NCBI GenBank assembly: GCA_022457065.1
Contig: JAJGBQ010000001.1
Coordinates: forward strand, 2,356,001 to 2,420,000
Source of the DNA: Curvularia sp. ZM96
Lineage: Eukaryota; Ascomycota; Dothideomycetes; Pleosporales; Pleosporaceae
DNA: 64,000 nt
Direction of reading: 5' to 3'
Part shown: in pieces, positions 12,001 to 22,136 of the stretch
Layout: each line of letters starts with the position of its first letter
How positions within the stretch are numbered: position 1 is the stretch's first letter
The notes under the pieces: model-generated
Told to the model about the DNA's origin: nothing
Database searches by the model: none
The model's input: only the letters and a program-made list of their open reading frames with translations
Position numbers and translations under genes: made by a program

Positions 12001-14257
12001 ATGGCGGGTGAAACCGTGGGGTGGCTACAGGTGCTCGCTGTTAATGATGACACTGGCGGTGGGCTGGAGCTCATCCTCGAGCCACAGTCAGCGAACTAAC
12101 CAATGCAGGAACCGGACGCAGTGCCATTGAGATTTGTGGGAACGAGCAATTCTACCTTGGGAGAGACATGGAGCTCTGGTGGGAGCACCGCCCATCTTTC
12201 CCTGGTATGACATGATCTGACCCATTTAACAGTCGTTACACGTGGTGCGATGATCTTACCGTTTCACGACTGCATCTACGGATCCACTGCATTCTTTATG
12301 AGCAAGACTTGACATCCCACATCTCACCGTTTGTGTATGCGACTGACCTATCAGCCAATGGTACCTACCTCAAGAAGAATGGTCCCCACTACACTGCATC
12401 CCAGAGAGAAGGCGTTCTTATGGGTCGCAATAATACGTTCCTCCTGGACTATGGCGACGAGCTCAGTATTTCAGATAACGTCACATTGATTTATTTAGCG
12501 AAATGTCCTACGCAGGCCGTCCAGTTGACTCCAGCTCAACAACTGGAGACAAAAACATTTAGTTCGCGATATCTCCTCACCACTCGTATGCTGGGTGAAG
12601 GCGCATACGGAAAAGTACTCGTTGGCGTGAACCTAGCAACCAAGAGACAAGTGGCGTGCAAGATTGTTCGAGTAAATGCACTTGCTGTGAAGAGATTGCG
12701 CTTACCTACTGCCGATCGAGAGCAGCGTGCAATCCATTCCAAGGACCGCTGTTATCGAGAGTTCAACATCCTCAAAGACCTTAGTCATCCTAACATAATC
12801 GCTCTCGAGAAAGTGTTCTGCGGCCAGGAAAGCGTGTACATATTCCAGGAGCTCATCACTGGTGGTGACTTGTTCTCATTTCTCGAGTTCAAAGGGGGAC
12901 GGCTCGATAGCATGCAGACGGCAGCCATCGTACTCCAGATCTTGAAGGGGGTTAAGTATCTCCACGGACTAGACATCGTGCACCGGGATCTCAAACCTGA
13001 CAACATATTGATGTCTTCACTGGAAGCCAATCCTCGTGTCGTAATTACTGATTTCGGGAATGCAAGATTTCTTCCCGGGAAGAGCAGCCAGACCTCTAAA
13101 AACCAGCGAATGTTTTCACACGTCGGCACTCTGGAGTATGCAGCGCCGGAAATCTTCCGTGCTAACCCCACCATTCCAATGGAACATGGATACTCAAAGA
13201 GTATAGATATGTGGTCCATTGGCTCACTTACTGCTACCATAATTTCAGGGGACCACGTGTTTACCGATCGCGATCATCCTGACTATCATAGAAATCCACA
13301 AAGTGTTGTTGTGGGGCTTGCAGCAATCTGCGACTTGAGCGTCCTCGATGACGACCACCATCCATCATGGAAATTGGTCAGTTCTCATGCGAAAGACTTC
13401 ATCAGGAGGCTGTTGGTACTGAGAGAACAAGACCGTATGACAGCCACTGAGGCTCTGGAGCATTACTGGCTCAAATGTTATGTGGGAAACTTCAAAGAAC
13501 TGTATGCCCGTTCAATTGCTGGCTGGGAACTGCGCAGCAACGATATTCAACTTGTCGAGGACATTGGTGAACTTGCACAGAATTCTGTAACCACCGATGC
13601 ATCTGGCAGCAGTTCACACGAAGAACCGAGCTCCAATCACTTTACCCTGACACAGTATGTCGCAACGGTTCCTCAAGGTGTAGAAGACCCATTTGTCCCA
13701 CATCTTTCCACGCCAGCATCACAAGCCGGAAGAAGAGATTACGCCAAGGAGTCCATTTGCAACCCTACGAATCGGCTCTTGTTTCGCAATACCGTCGTTG
13801 AGATGGATGACAACAGCTCGCATGGCAGCAGAGAAATCAGTTCCAAAGAGACTTTGAAATTAGACAAAGATAACCGCTCACAGCTGGGATGTTCACCACA
13901 TCGGCCGCCATTTCCAGGCATCCAGCACGAGCAAGATTTGGTCCTAGTCAGCGCAACGCCCAATGAAGAACAGGTATGTCTTGATTAAAACGATGAACAC
14001 GATTGCTCAATCAATGATACAGAGTCACTAAACTGATGTAGAGATGCCTACAGCAGCGGCTTGAACAAATGACACAAGATTCGATCTTAGTATCCGAGAC
14101 ACCTCCCGAATTCTTGCAGGTCCACGTGCGATTTCAGGACAAACAGAGACCGAACTTGGTTCAGCGCCCCAAGGAGGATGAGTTCAAGATCAGCCGCAAT
14201 GCGCAAAGCTATGTTTGTAGCAAAAGACCGAGACTCTTGCACCATGAGCGTCGATAA
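12001..14257 (+). CDS. mek1: FHA-domain Ser/Thr kinase, Mek1/Rad53-like (meiotic checkpoint type)
   Basis: Four exons: 12001..12058, 12109..12178, 12233..13973 and 14042..14257 (2085 nt, 694 aa). The short 5' exons rebuild the FHA domain: FYLGRD, then TVSRLH and DLSANGTYLKKNG, the phosphothreonine-binding core. The kinase domain starts near residue 160 with GEGAYG, the ATP lysine in VACKIV (K186), the catalytic loop HRDLKPDN (D295), DFGNA in place of DFGLA (D316) and GTLEYAAPE in the activation segment. N-terminal FHA plus CaMK-type kinase is the Mek1/Cds1/Chk2 layout. The single FHA and its position favour the meiotic Mek1 branch, which phosphorylates axis and recombination factors to direct inter-homolog repair. 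The serine-rich C-terminal 230 residues have no domain. The last exon rests on splice logic only. Confidence 0.88.
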
Positions 14258-14685
14258 ATTCTGTGCGATCATCACACTAATCTGTAACATGTGTGAACGC
14301 CATTTATCAAAAAACATTCCTCCTATGCATATCGGGATGCTTTATCTAGTCCTGAAAGCCCTGAAGGCTAGAGGGTGGATGTGACCACTACACCATGGTT
14401 ATCGACACCATCGTTGTAAGCTAATAGTCATTGCTTACTACAGGGGATAGCAGTAGGGGCAGCACAAAATATCAGGCTGATGGAGAGAAGGATTATTGAG
14501 TTCATCGCGTACAAGGTAGCTACTACAAAATTACATCAGCACTTCCACATGAATGCGCACTCTAGAATACTGCATCGCTTGCGTAATTTCAACAGATTTG
14601 AGCGAAAACAGGGGTAAGCAAGCCAAAGACGTTACTCTCGGGCCAGCTGCTCAATGCCATCATTATGTTAGTTGTATTGCTTGTT
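14258..14685. other. Convergent intergenic region
   Basis: About 430 bp between the 3' ends of the kinase gene and the E2-like gene. No feature is seen beyond untranslated sequence. Confidence 0.35.
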
Positions 14686-15153
14686 CTACGAAGTCGAGTC
14701 TTGCATCGCACATCTTTCCGTCCATTCCTTCGCATGTTCAAGGAACCGTTTGCGATGATACGCAAATTCCATCGCCATACCATTATCAATGGTATTTTGT
14801 AATTCAGGATGATCCAAAAGGGCTCTCAAGCTCATTATGACCTTTTCCATCGTATTGTTATGATGCCAATTCTTGCCTAGCATAGTCCATCGAACCGCGC
14901 CTGTCCGGCCGTGAACATTAGGATGATAGATTTTGGTCGTGAATTTGAGTATTGGTGGCTTCTCTGGGTACTCTTCTGTGAACCACAAGCAAAAATCGAA
15001 TGTGCCGCCTTCATAAGGCGAGTTTTTGAGACCTTTGAGTGAACCAAGCCATTCAAAGATGTTGCCGCAATTGAGTTCAACGTGGTAGCCATTGGCGGGA
15101 TTCTTGCGCAGGGCGTGGAATTCCCTCTCGAGGCGTCTTTGTGTTATTGACAT
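14686..15153 (-). CDS. E2 (UBC-fold) ubiquitin-conjugating-like protein lacking the active-site cysteine
   Basis: A single exon of 155 aa, the usual size of a minimal UBC domain. The fold is recognisable: the N-terminal helix QRRLEREFHALRKNP, the strand region NSPYEGGTFDFCLWF, the EEYPEKPPILKF turn and the HPN motif (77-79) that normally precedes the catalytic cysteine. Where active E2s have G-x-I-C-L-D, this protein has GAVRWTML, so the cysteine position is Arg88 (Val87 if counted strictly). No cysteine occurs between C55 and C148. The helix ending KEWTERCAM matches the class I C-terminal helix. It cannot form a thioester at the normal site and is probably a UEV-like partner or a degenerating paralogue. 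There is no intron and no frame disruption. It converges on the kinase gene. Confidence 0.8.
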   Translation of the reverse strand: MSITQRRLEREFHALRKNPANGYHVELNCGNIFEWLGSLKGLKNSPYEGGTFDFCLWFTEEYPEKPPILKFTTKIYHPNVHGRTGAVRWTMLGKNWHHNNTMEKVIMSLRALLDHPELQNTIDNGMAMEFAYHRKRFLEHAKEWTERCAMQDSTS

Positions 15154-17565
15154 GATTGGTGATGATGGCTGATTAAGTGAAGATAAAGGAAAGCTCGTAG
15201 AATATTGCTCTGGACTTCATTGCACGTCGCCCATTTATATATGACAATGTAGATTAAGACGTGAGGCTAGATTTCACGAGGCGCACGCCACGGCGTCGAT
15301 CGCGTGATTAGTTTCGCAACTACCATGTGCTAGTATACCCCATGATTCTTGCGCAACACCACGTTTGATATGTGGTATTGAATTTTGAGTGTCTATCTCT
15401 ACCGCTTTCATACCAGTATATCATTGTGAGCGATTGAGTTCTTGTCCCTAAACCTAAGCTCTTTATTCTGACACTTTTGTGTGTTATCCCAGTATTTTTC
15501 TGCATGTTCAGCTTGCACTGAGTCATGTCCCCACACGGTGCCGCTTGCCGAAAGGGCTCGAAGGAGTAGCACATCACCAGTCTTGTTTGTCAATTGCGCC
15601 CCTAGGTAGCTGGTCGCCTTCGCTGCCCCCTTGTAAAGGTTCTGGGGGTGTCGCGTGGCTGCGCCCGGCTCTCATCGCGACGCAGGTATGCGATCGCTCT
15701 TTTGATCGCACCATTCAATGGGTTCCAGCTCTCAGCAAAAATTTCTGTGGTCGACAGATTCTACAGCGACCTCTAGAAAACTAACACTACCAAGTATAGT
15801 ATTAAGGTGCTTCAGTTAGTCATTGTATGAATAACAGACTGAACCTAGATTAATTCTGCTATCGTGATGTGAAACTCTGTCATCAGCATCACATCAATCT
15901 GCCATCCTCCTGCGATATTGCCAATTCAACTTTGATAATGCTGTCAATGAATTGCTTCAACATATTTCGTAATTTCGCTTTTGACATCGTTCTAATCCTT
16001 CAAGTTCTGGAGGATGAGTTAGAGGGTTACAAGATATAATGGAGGAGAATATGCATACCTGGGTGAGGAGCGTCACTACGAAAGTTCGCGGAAAAGGAGC
16101 CGGGAAATCCCTCTTTTCCAGTTCAACAGGCTTGGTGGGATAACTTCTGCAACGTACGAATAGAAGCGTAAGTCGAAGAATGCCGTGATCATATTCGATG
16201 AAGTTAAGAACTCACATTACCCTAGTGTCATAGATGCCAGGGCAAAGATCAACATCTGCTACAACACCATCCACGACATTCATAACTCTACTTCGAATCT
16301 TCATGGCAACTTGACAGCCCATGTCAATGAGCGTCACACTACGGAGTACATAGGACAATGTCGAACGGCGGATATGAGAAGCCGAAGAGGAGAAGGAATG
16401 TTAGACGAGCAATCCCTGTACGGAGAAATCCAGACTATTCCTACCATAACCCTTTCCGCTAACAAATGTCAGTCGGTTTCATCAGCTCAACCATCCAGGA
16501 TTTGATTGAACAAATCAGCGGATTGTACTAAGAGCGAGGAGTCCGGCGCGGAGATTTGAGTTGCATCCAAGAATTTACTCATCGTGCCGAAGCCTACCTA
16601 ACAAAAGGGTTGAGTCTTGGAAGCGCTACGGGAACTCTACGGAGTATACGAACGCAGATGGTCAATGCGGCCGATGTGTGGCCGGTCTTGCATGAGATGA
16701 AGATGTCCGATCTGTAGATCGATGTTTACAAGACCACTTGGAATGCTGCGACAGTTAGTCTTGTAAGCCATATATCTAATCAGAAGCTATCATAATTTAT
16801 GACTATTGGGGTCTGCGAGACTTTCATACACGTTGATTGTGTCTATATTAGTAAACAGGTAGGGAAAGATAAGTTTAGATCTCATAGATATGACATAACC
16901 TACTTCTAGGCATTCATATCTCAAAGTTAGTATCGATCTCAAGTCCCAGGGCTCCAGATGTGAGAGACTATACTTAAGAAAGTCAATATCGAGATCTGCA
17001 AGATAACTTAACAAGGTCTCAACTATCTACACTGATGTAGCTTGTTACATTTACCATGCTTTCATCATCGAAAAGCTTGGCAAATTAGCAAAGTCCGGGG
17101 TTTTCGGGTTTTTAGGGAACTGCCGGATGAATGGCATACCTTCGGATACTTGGCCAACGTCAATCATCCTTGATTATCATCTATATCAAATAGACCTTTC
17201 ATACTTTAGGTCCTGCTTGATTACGCCTGTAGGACCGTATTACCTCCGCATGTCAATTTCGCCGTGGACTATCGTCAGCATAGACTCGGCTTTTTGTGCT
17301 TTAAGTATAGATTGCTTACATTCACGGCACGGAATTGCCTCCGCTGACAACTAACACTCTATCAAACGGAACGCGGGACCACAAACTCTGCAGACCGCTC
17401 CATGGCTTCGCATCTGTGACCATCCTTGATTAATCTTACTAGTAGTCACTGAGTGAGTGGGAGTGTAAGGGCTGGAGTATAAATGACCCGACATTCTTGC
17501 TTCCACCAATAAATATTTCCCTCGATTGTCGGTTTTTTATCATTGCAAAAAAGGAACTTTCAAAA
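15154..17565. other. Gene-poor AT-rich region
   Basis: 2.4 kb without a supportable gene. A GC-richer patch at about 15590-15720 contains a short hairpin (TGCGATC...GATCGCA near 15688-15709). A 106-codon frame on the plus strand (16185-16505) and a 74-codon frame on the minus strand (16790-17014) show no motif, signal peptide or domain. The 3' part carries the promoter of the M35 protease gene. Confidence 0.4.
17478..17484 (+). promoter_or_regulatory. TATA box of the M35 protease gene
   Basis: TATAAAT lies 82 bp upstream of the protease start codon, a distance consistent with a fungal core promoter and a short 5' UTR. Confidence 0.6.
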
Positions 17566-18660
17566 ATGAAAAATATTTTAACTACTACTATCCTAGCTCT
17601 TGCAGTGAGCGTAGCTGCTGTATCCACCCCCGCGGGATCATTGGGCGACTCATCTCCAGACATTCGAGTTCTGATCTCGCATTCTGGTAGCACTCGGATC
17701 AAAGCTGCAGTGACGAATCACGGCAAAAAAGGGTTCAACGTCCTCTCTAGTGGCACACTCCTCGATGATCGGCCCATAGATAAAGCAACGGTCACCATTG
17801 ATGGCGCAAAGGTTCCATCAGTGGGCATCGAAGTCTTCCATAGAAAAACCGACATCGACCCAACCCTATTTATTGCGCTGGACGCTGGCCAGACCTATGA
17901 GGTCGAGTTCGACCTTGCTGAGACCCATTTACTCCACGAATCGCCTCACGGTTTACACAACATCGTATCCCAAGGGCGCCTCCACTATGCTGATCTTAAT
18001 TCAACGCAACTTCTCGGCCAAATTCCGTTTTCGAGCAACCAGATTTCCATCGACGTTGACCTCAGCGAAGCTGCTGCTAAGTTTAAGACCTACAATAAGA
18101 GGTCTGACCTCAGTGCACGCGCGGCCATTGATAGAGCGCGCTGCTCTTCCGCTCAGGGAGCCCAAATAAGTTGGGCGCTTGGAGCCTGCTCTCGGCAGGC
18201 GAGGGCAGCTGCTGATGCAGCTCGATCTGGTACCGGGAACCTCTACAACAAATGGTTTACAGACCGCGCCCGTGCTGGAACCATTGCAAACCGCTTTAAT
18301 TGGATTGCAGGTGAATGCATCAACAACGGCAATAACAGGATCACGATCTATTGCAGAGATCCTGGTACTGAAAATCTTTGTGCAACTTCAGGCACACTTG
18401 CATTCGTTCGTCGCGCAAATAACCAGATGATCCTTTGTGGACTTTTTTTCCAAGATCCAGAGACTACAAGAGATTGCCGCAATATTGCCATAAGCCGGGC
18501 TGCAACTTTGATTCACGAATTCCTGCACCTTGAACCATCTACTGGGTGTGCTGATCTCGCAACCACACCAGGCGCCGCCCAGGCATTGAGTGCGGATAAC
18601 AAGTGGCGCAATTGCGAGAATTATTCACTCTTTGCAGGTGAGCTAGCGGCTAATTGCTAG
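17566..18660 (+). CDS. Secreted M35 deuterolysin-like zinc metalloprotease
   Basis: A single exon of 364 aa. The start at MKNIL gives a canonical signal peptide (hydrophobic core LTTTILALAVSVAAV) and sits 82 bp after a TATA box. A prosequence-like region spans roughly residues 20-180 and the catalytic part is C-terminal. The zinc motif is HEFLH (317-321). M35 aspzincins normally have an Asp ligand in GTxDxxYG shortly after. Here the equivalent is GCAD (Asp330) with no following YG, so the third ligand is retained but its surroundings are altered. Paired cysteines suggest disulfides. Family members are extracellular peptidases, and in pathogenic fungi several act on host tissue. It stands alone in AT-rich DNA. 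Confidence 0.88.
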   Translation: MKNILTTTILALAVSVAAVSTPAGSLGDSSPDIRVLISHSGSTRIKAAVTNHGKKGFNVLSSGTLLDDRPIDKATVTIDGAKVPSVGIEVFHRKTDIDPTLFIALDAGQTYEVEFDLAETHLLHESPHGLHNIVSQGRLHYADLNSTQLLGQIPFSSNQISIDVDLSEAAAKFKTYNKRSDLSARAAIDRARCSSAQGAQISWALGACSRQARAAADAARSGTGNLYNKWFTDRARAGTIANRFNWIAGECINNGNNRITIYCRDPGTENLCATSGTLAFVRRANNQMILCGLFFQDPETTRDCRNIAISRAATLIHEFLHLEPSTGCADLATTPGAAQALSADNKWRNCENYSLFAGELAANC

Positions 18661-20804
18661 ATCAAAGCATATGAGTAACAGTGGTAATGGAAATTATGTT
18701 CTATATAAATTAATGAAAGTATTCGATGTCAATTAGGGATACAAATTCTCTCCAGCCGTATCTTACAATACATTAGATCCATGCTAGTGATGCCAACTCC
18801 TACGCTATCCCAATCCTCAAAAAAATGGGATCAGTACTAACTCTTTTTCTCTACTCTTACCTACAATACGTATTTCTATCCATTTCCCAGTCTACCCCTT
18901 TCCCTCGCATACTATAGTGTGCTCAATGATATATGCCAATGATTTGGAGCACTCCGGAGCATTTCCATTCAATTCCAAATTCTGTCAACACGTTCTTGGT
19001 TTTGTTTGTAGGAAGACAATTCCTTGTGCCCAAATTAATTATTTGTCTAGCTCTACATAAGGTTTTGCTTTCATGAAGTCAAAAACCGTCTCAGTCCACT
19101 AGCTCGAACTTTTAATGAAATGACTTAGTCTAATCAGTCTTAAACCATTAGGTGAGAGTATTATTCGGGCGATGAACTGGAACAAGTTTGCGAGCCTTGT
19201 AGCCTTTGCAGGCTTCGAGAGATAACTATGCCTTTTGGTAGTAGATCTAAGCCTATATTCGGCCACGGATATATAGATGGTGTCAGTTTTGAAGTGTTTC
19301 GTACGCGCTGTTTCTCCATCGTTAGTAGAGTTGGCATATCTTGGCAACTTTCTACAACTCCTAACTAGCAAAAGTAGCTAATAATACTCATAACTGGATT
19401 AGCATATCAATAGCAGCGCTTTGATAAATGGAAAAAATATTGATTAATCGCTTAATCGGCATTACCAAACTTTTGAATGTCAACAAGTCGTCCATATCAG
19501 TGATGTCCTTTCTACTCTCATCAAAGATGTGAAACTACGAACTCAACTAGTAGGGTTGATTGACCGATACTCAAAACATGTGAGGACATTAGCTTTTTTC
19601 TGTGAAGACCCGCATGATGATTGAGACCGTTCAGGGACTGTTTTCGGACTTCTTCGAATTTTTTTTAAGAATATCCTCAACTTTAGTAAACACGCATGCA
19701 CTGGTCAGCTTAGGCTAAGTGCATGGCGAAAAGTCAAGGTGCTATACCCAAGTTGGTAAGTCCATGATACCCTATGCTCATCGACAATTCCCACAGTATG
19801 TTCCATTATTTCGTGCTATTTCGCATTATCGGGAGAGTGATTCCCACTGCGGTGTGCAAGATTGCATAATGCATCTCGGCCCGATTAGATGGTCCAAGTT
19901 TTGTATTATATGCCGAGTACTTTCTCAACATACATGGTAATACGCCAGCATATTGATACATGGACTCTCAACGCACTTCCAGCATCATATTCATGTTGCC
20001 GTCCTTCAATACCTAAGGCAGGTCGATTAGCGTCGCAGCCCCACTCATATTAAAACACATCGTCTATGTACGAGCTTCCGGGCGGCGAGTCCGGGGTTAT
20101 TATTCACGCCTGTGCATTTTAATTCACTCGATGATGGTTCCATCGAGTTCATTGTCCATGTTGGACAGCTGACACGATCCTAGTCTTGCTCGGTGTCGTA
20201 TGGTTGACCTCAGAAGTGTTCTAAATTTGCCACGAACCCGGTCATTGACAAATCTGATGTAAGACCCCGAAAGTTACAGTGAATGACCCTCCGAACAGTG
20301 TTTAGATGGAGGAGCTAAAGCATTAGAGGTTCTTGCAAACTGCACGTCTAGAGAAACATAGGCTTGGCTGCATCATCTCTGAGATTTTCTGGGGGCAAAC
20401 AACGCGGGGGGTACCCAGCTCTTAGATTTTCAGACAACATTGCTTTAGCTTTTATCGAACCCTAGTCAATACCAGCCTCGTATTCGAGTGAATGCCCGTC
20501 ATGAACAGTTGGTGTTGACGTAGTGATCGGCGGAAGTGAAGCCGAAAAGGTAATTGCAGCTAATAATAGTTAGATTTCGGAAAGTTCCAGGGGATGTCGC
20601 CGGCCCGTTGGCTCTGCTTCCACCAATCATAATGTATTCTGAAATATTGTTGCATAGCACACTCGGAATATTCGGCAGGGGATCGACCTGACAATGCTGT
20701 CAGAACACGTGAGATTGAAGGCAAGAATACTGTATATATAGTGCTACTCTGGTGATTGCTACTCACGACAAATCGAATTTCTTCTAAGCCGGTGCTCGAT
20801 CAAA
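18661..20804. other. Gene-poor AT-rich region
   Basis: 2.1 kb of AT-rich sequence with many stops in all frames. The only frames above 60 codons (near 19099-19371, 19719-19940 and 20560-20766) have no recognisable content. The 3' end carries the promoter of the next gene, including a TATATATA run at 20733-20740. Confidence 0.45.
20733..20740 (+). promoter_or_regulatory. TATA-like element of the secreted propeller-like gene
   Basis: TATATATA, 65 bp upstream of the start codon, is the most plausible core promoter element. Confidence 0.5.
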
Positions 20805-22136
20805 ATGATTTCTAATAACGCTGTCTTTCTTTCCGCATTTGCGGCCTGCGCATTGGCTGCGCCAGCCACATCCCCAAACCTAAGCAAACGCACCTTAGGT
20901 CCAACTGATCTCTGGAAAGTACCTACTAGACTCGATCCGAATGATCCGAAGAACCTTGCATGGGAGCAAGTCAATCTCGTTGAAGATACTATCGACACTG
21001 CGGCTGATGACGGCCGCCTATTCTCGTACTATCCGGCTACTTACAATGCCGGCGGTAGCGTCTACGTGATGTTTTCTGGTTCCTCCAAGGACATTGATGG
21101 CATGGGCCAAGATGTGCGGATCTCTGCTCGCACAAACGACGGGTGGAGCAAGCCAGAGATCGCCTTTCCTCCCGCTCTCTTGCCAAACCAGACAACTGTC
21201 GAGACGTCCGAATACTACTGCAACCGCGGCATTCCTCAAAGAGCGTTGCAACCACTGACCATCGTCTATACCGGTGGGGGCGAGTCCTCACCCACATACT
21301 ATGCGGTCGCACAATCTAGTGACAACATCTGCCCAGGCAGCTATCAATCAGCTGGTCGCGTGGCTCGTCTTATAAACACTGGAGGCGATCCGGCGACTGG
21401 GCTTTTCGCTGGTGAGCCATGCTGGATCGAGTTTAACGACTACACCGGTGCGCACCAATGGGCCGAGACCGTCTACGGCACCAAGTACCAAATGAAAGTA
21501 TGCAAGGACAAAGATGCCATCAACGCCGCGTTGGCAAAACCAGAATCCGTCCCAGCACAAGCGACGTCCCTCTTCAACTCACCCCTTGTCGCTGCTGATG
21601 GCAAGCACAACGTCAGCTATCCCACCAACGCTGTCTGGATAAGAGACTCTTCGACTGATGGCCGTTACATGCGCTTCTGGGCCGATGTCTCTATGAAAAA
21701 CATCACTGGCAATGCTTTTGTCGAGTATTCTGATGATCAAGATGGCAAGAACTGGTTCCCCGCGAAGGACGACGGCTCCAAGATTGAGCAAACGAACATT
21801 TACAGCTCGTGGAAGGCCTGGTTTGGTAGCAGCGATGGACAAGAACAGACCCGCGTGTACATCTCCAACAGCGGTATGAGCGCAGACTCGTCTCAGGTCA
21901 TCCTTACCGTTGCGACTTCACGCGGCTCTGACCTTGCTTTCCACAAGATTGGAGTAATCCGTGGTGGCGACGCTAGCAAGTCGGTTCCAAAGGGCACTCG
22001 CGGCCCATCCAACACAGATTTGCCTGGCTTTTACTGGCCATCGGCCTCTTTCTCTGGTGATGAGCTGCTGGTCGCTTACAGCGAGAACAAGGCAGCTATT
22101 CACATTGCCACTATTAAGTTGAGCGATCTGCCATAA
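20805..22136 (+). CDS. Secreted protein, sialidase/BNR-like beta-propeller candidate
   Basis: A single exon of 443 aa. The signal peptide is MISNNAVFLSAFAACALAAPA, followed by a Kex2-type dibasic site (LSKR, residues 26-29). The mature part is rich in Trp, Tyr and Gly and repeats blade-like strands with motifs such as SVYVMFSGSS, TIVYTGGGESS, RVYISNSGMSADSSQ and ELLVAYSENK. These suggest a six-bladed propeller similar to fungal fucose-binding lectins or BNR/sialidase-like proteins. I see no full Asp-box series (SxDxGxTW), so glycosidase activity is not claimed. N-glycosylation sites (NQT, NVS, NIT) fit a secreted protein. Extracellular lectin or carbohydrate-active function is an inference. 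Confidence 0.8.
   Translation: MISNNAVFLSAFAACALAAPATSPNLSKRTLGPTDLWKVPTRLDPNDPKNLAWEQVNLVEDTIDTAADDGRLFSYYPATYNAGGSVYVMFSGSSKDIDGMGQDVRISARTNDGWSKPEIAFPPALLPNQTTVETSEYYCNRGIPQRALQPLTIVYTGGGESSPTYYAVAQSSDNICPGSYQSAGRVARLINTGGDPATGLFAGEPCWIEFNDYTGAHQWAETVYGTKYQMKVCKDKDAINAALAKPESVPAQATSLFNSPLVAADGKHNVSYPTNAVWIRDSSTDGRYMRFWADVSMKNITGNAFVEYSDDQDGKNWFPAKDDGSKIEQTNIYSSWKAWFGSSDGQEQTRVYISNSGMSADSSQVILTVATSRGSDLAFHKIGVIRGGDASKSVPKGTRGPSNTDLPGFYWPSASFSGDELLVAYSENKAAIHIATIKLSDLP

Noticed and set aside
12201..12232. A 28-nt GTATGA...AACAG intron in the FHA kinase
   Set aside because: Too short for a fungal intron and it breaks phase. The longer GTGGGA donor at 12179 gives a 54-nt intron and an intact FHA motif.
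15590..15720. GC-rich patch with a small hairpin, considered as a structured RNA gene
   Set aside because: The hairpin has only a 7-bp stem. No tRNA TPsiC box, snRNA 5' end, 5S or SRP motif matched; chance is sufficient.
16185..16505. 106-codon plus-strand frame as a hypothetical gene
   Set aside because: No signal peptide, domain or splice structure; composition is like the surrounding AT-rich DNA.
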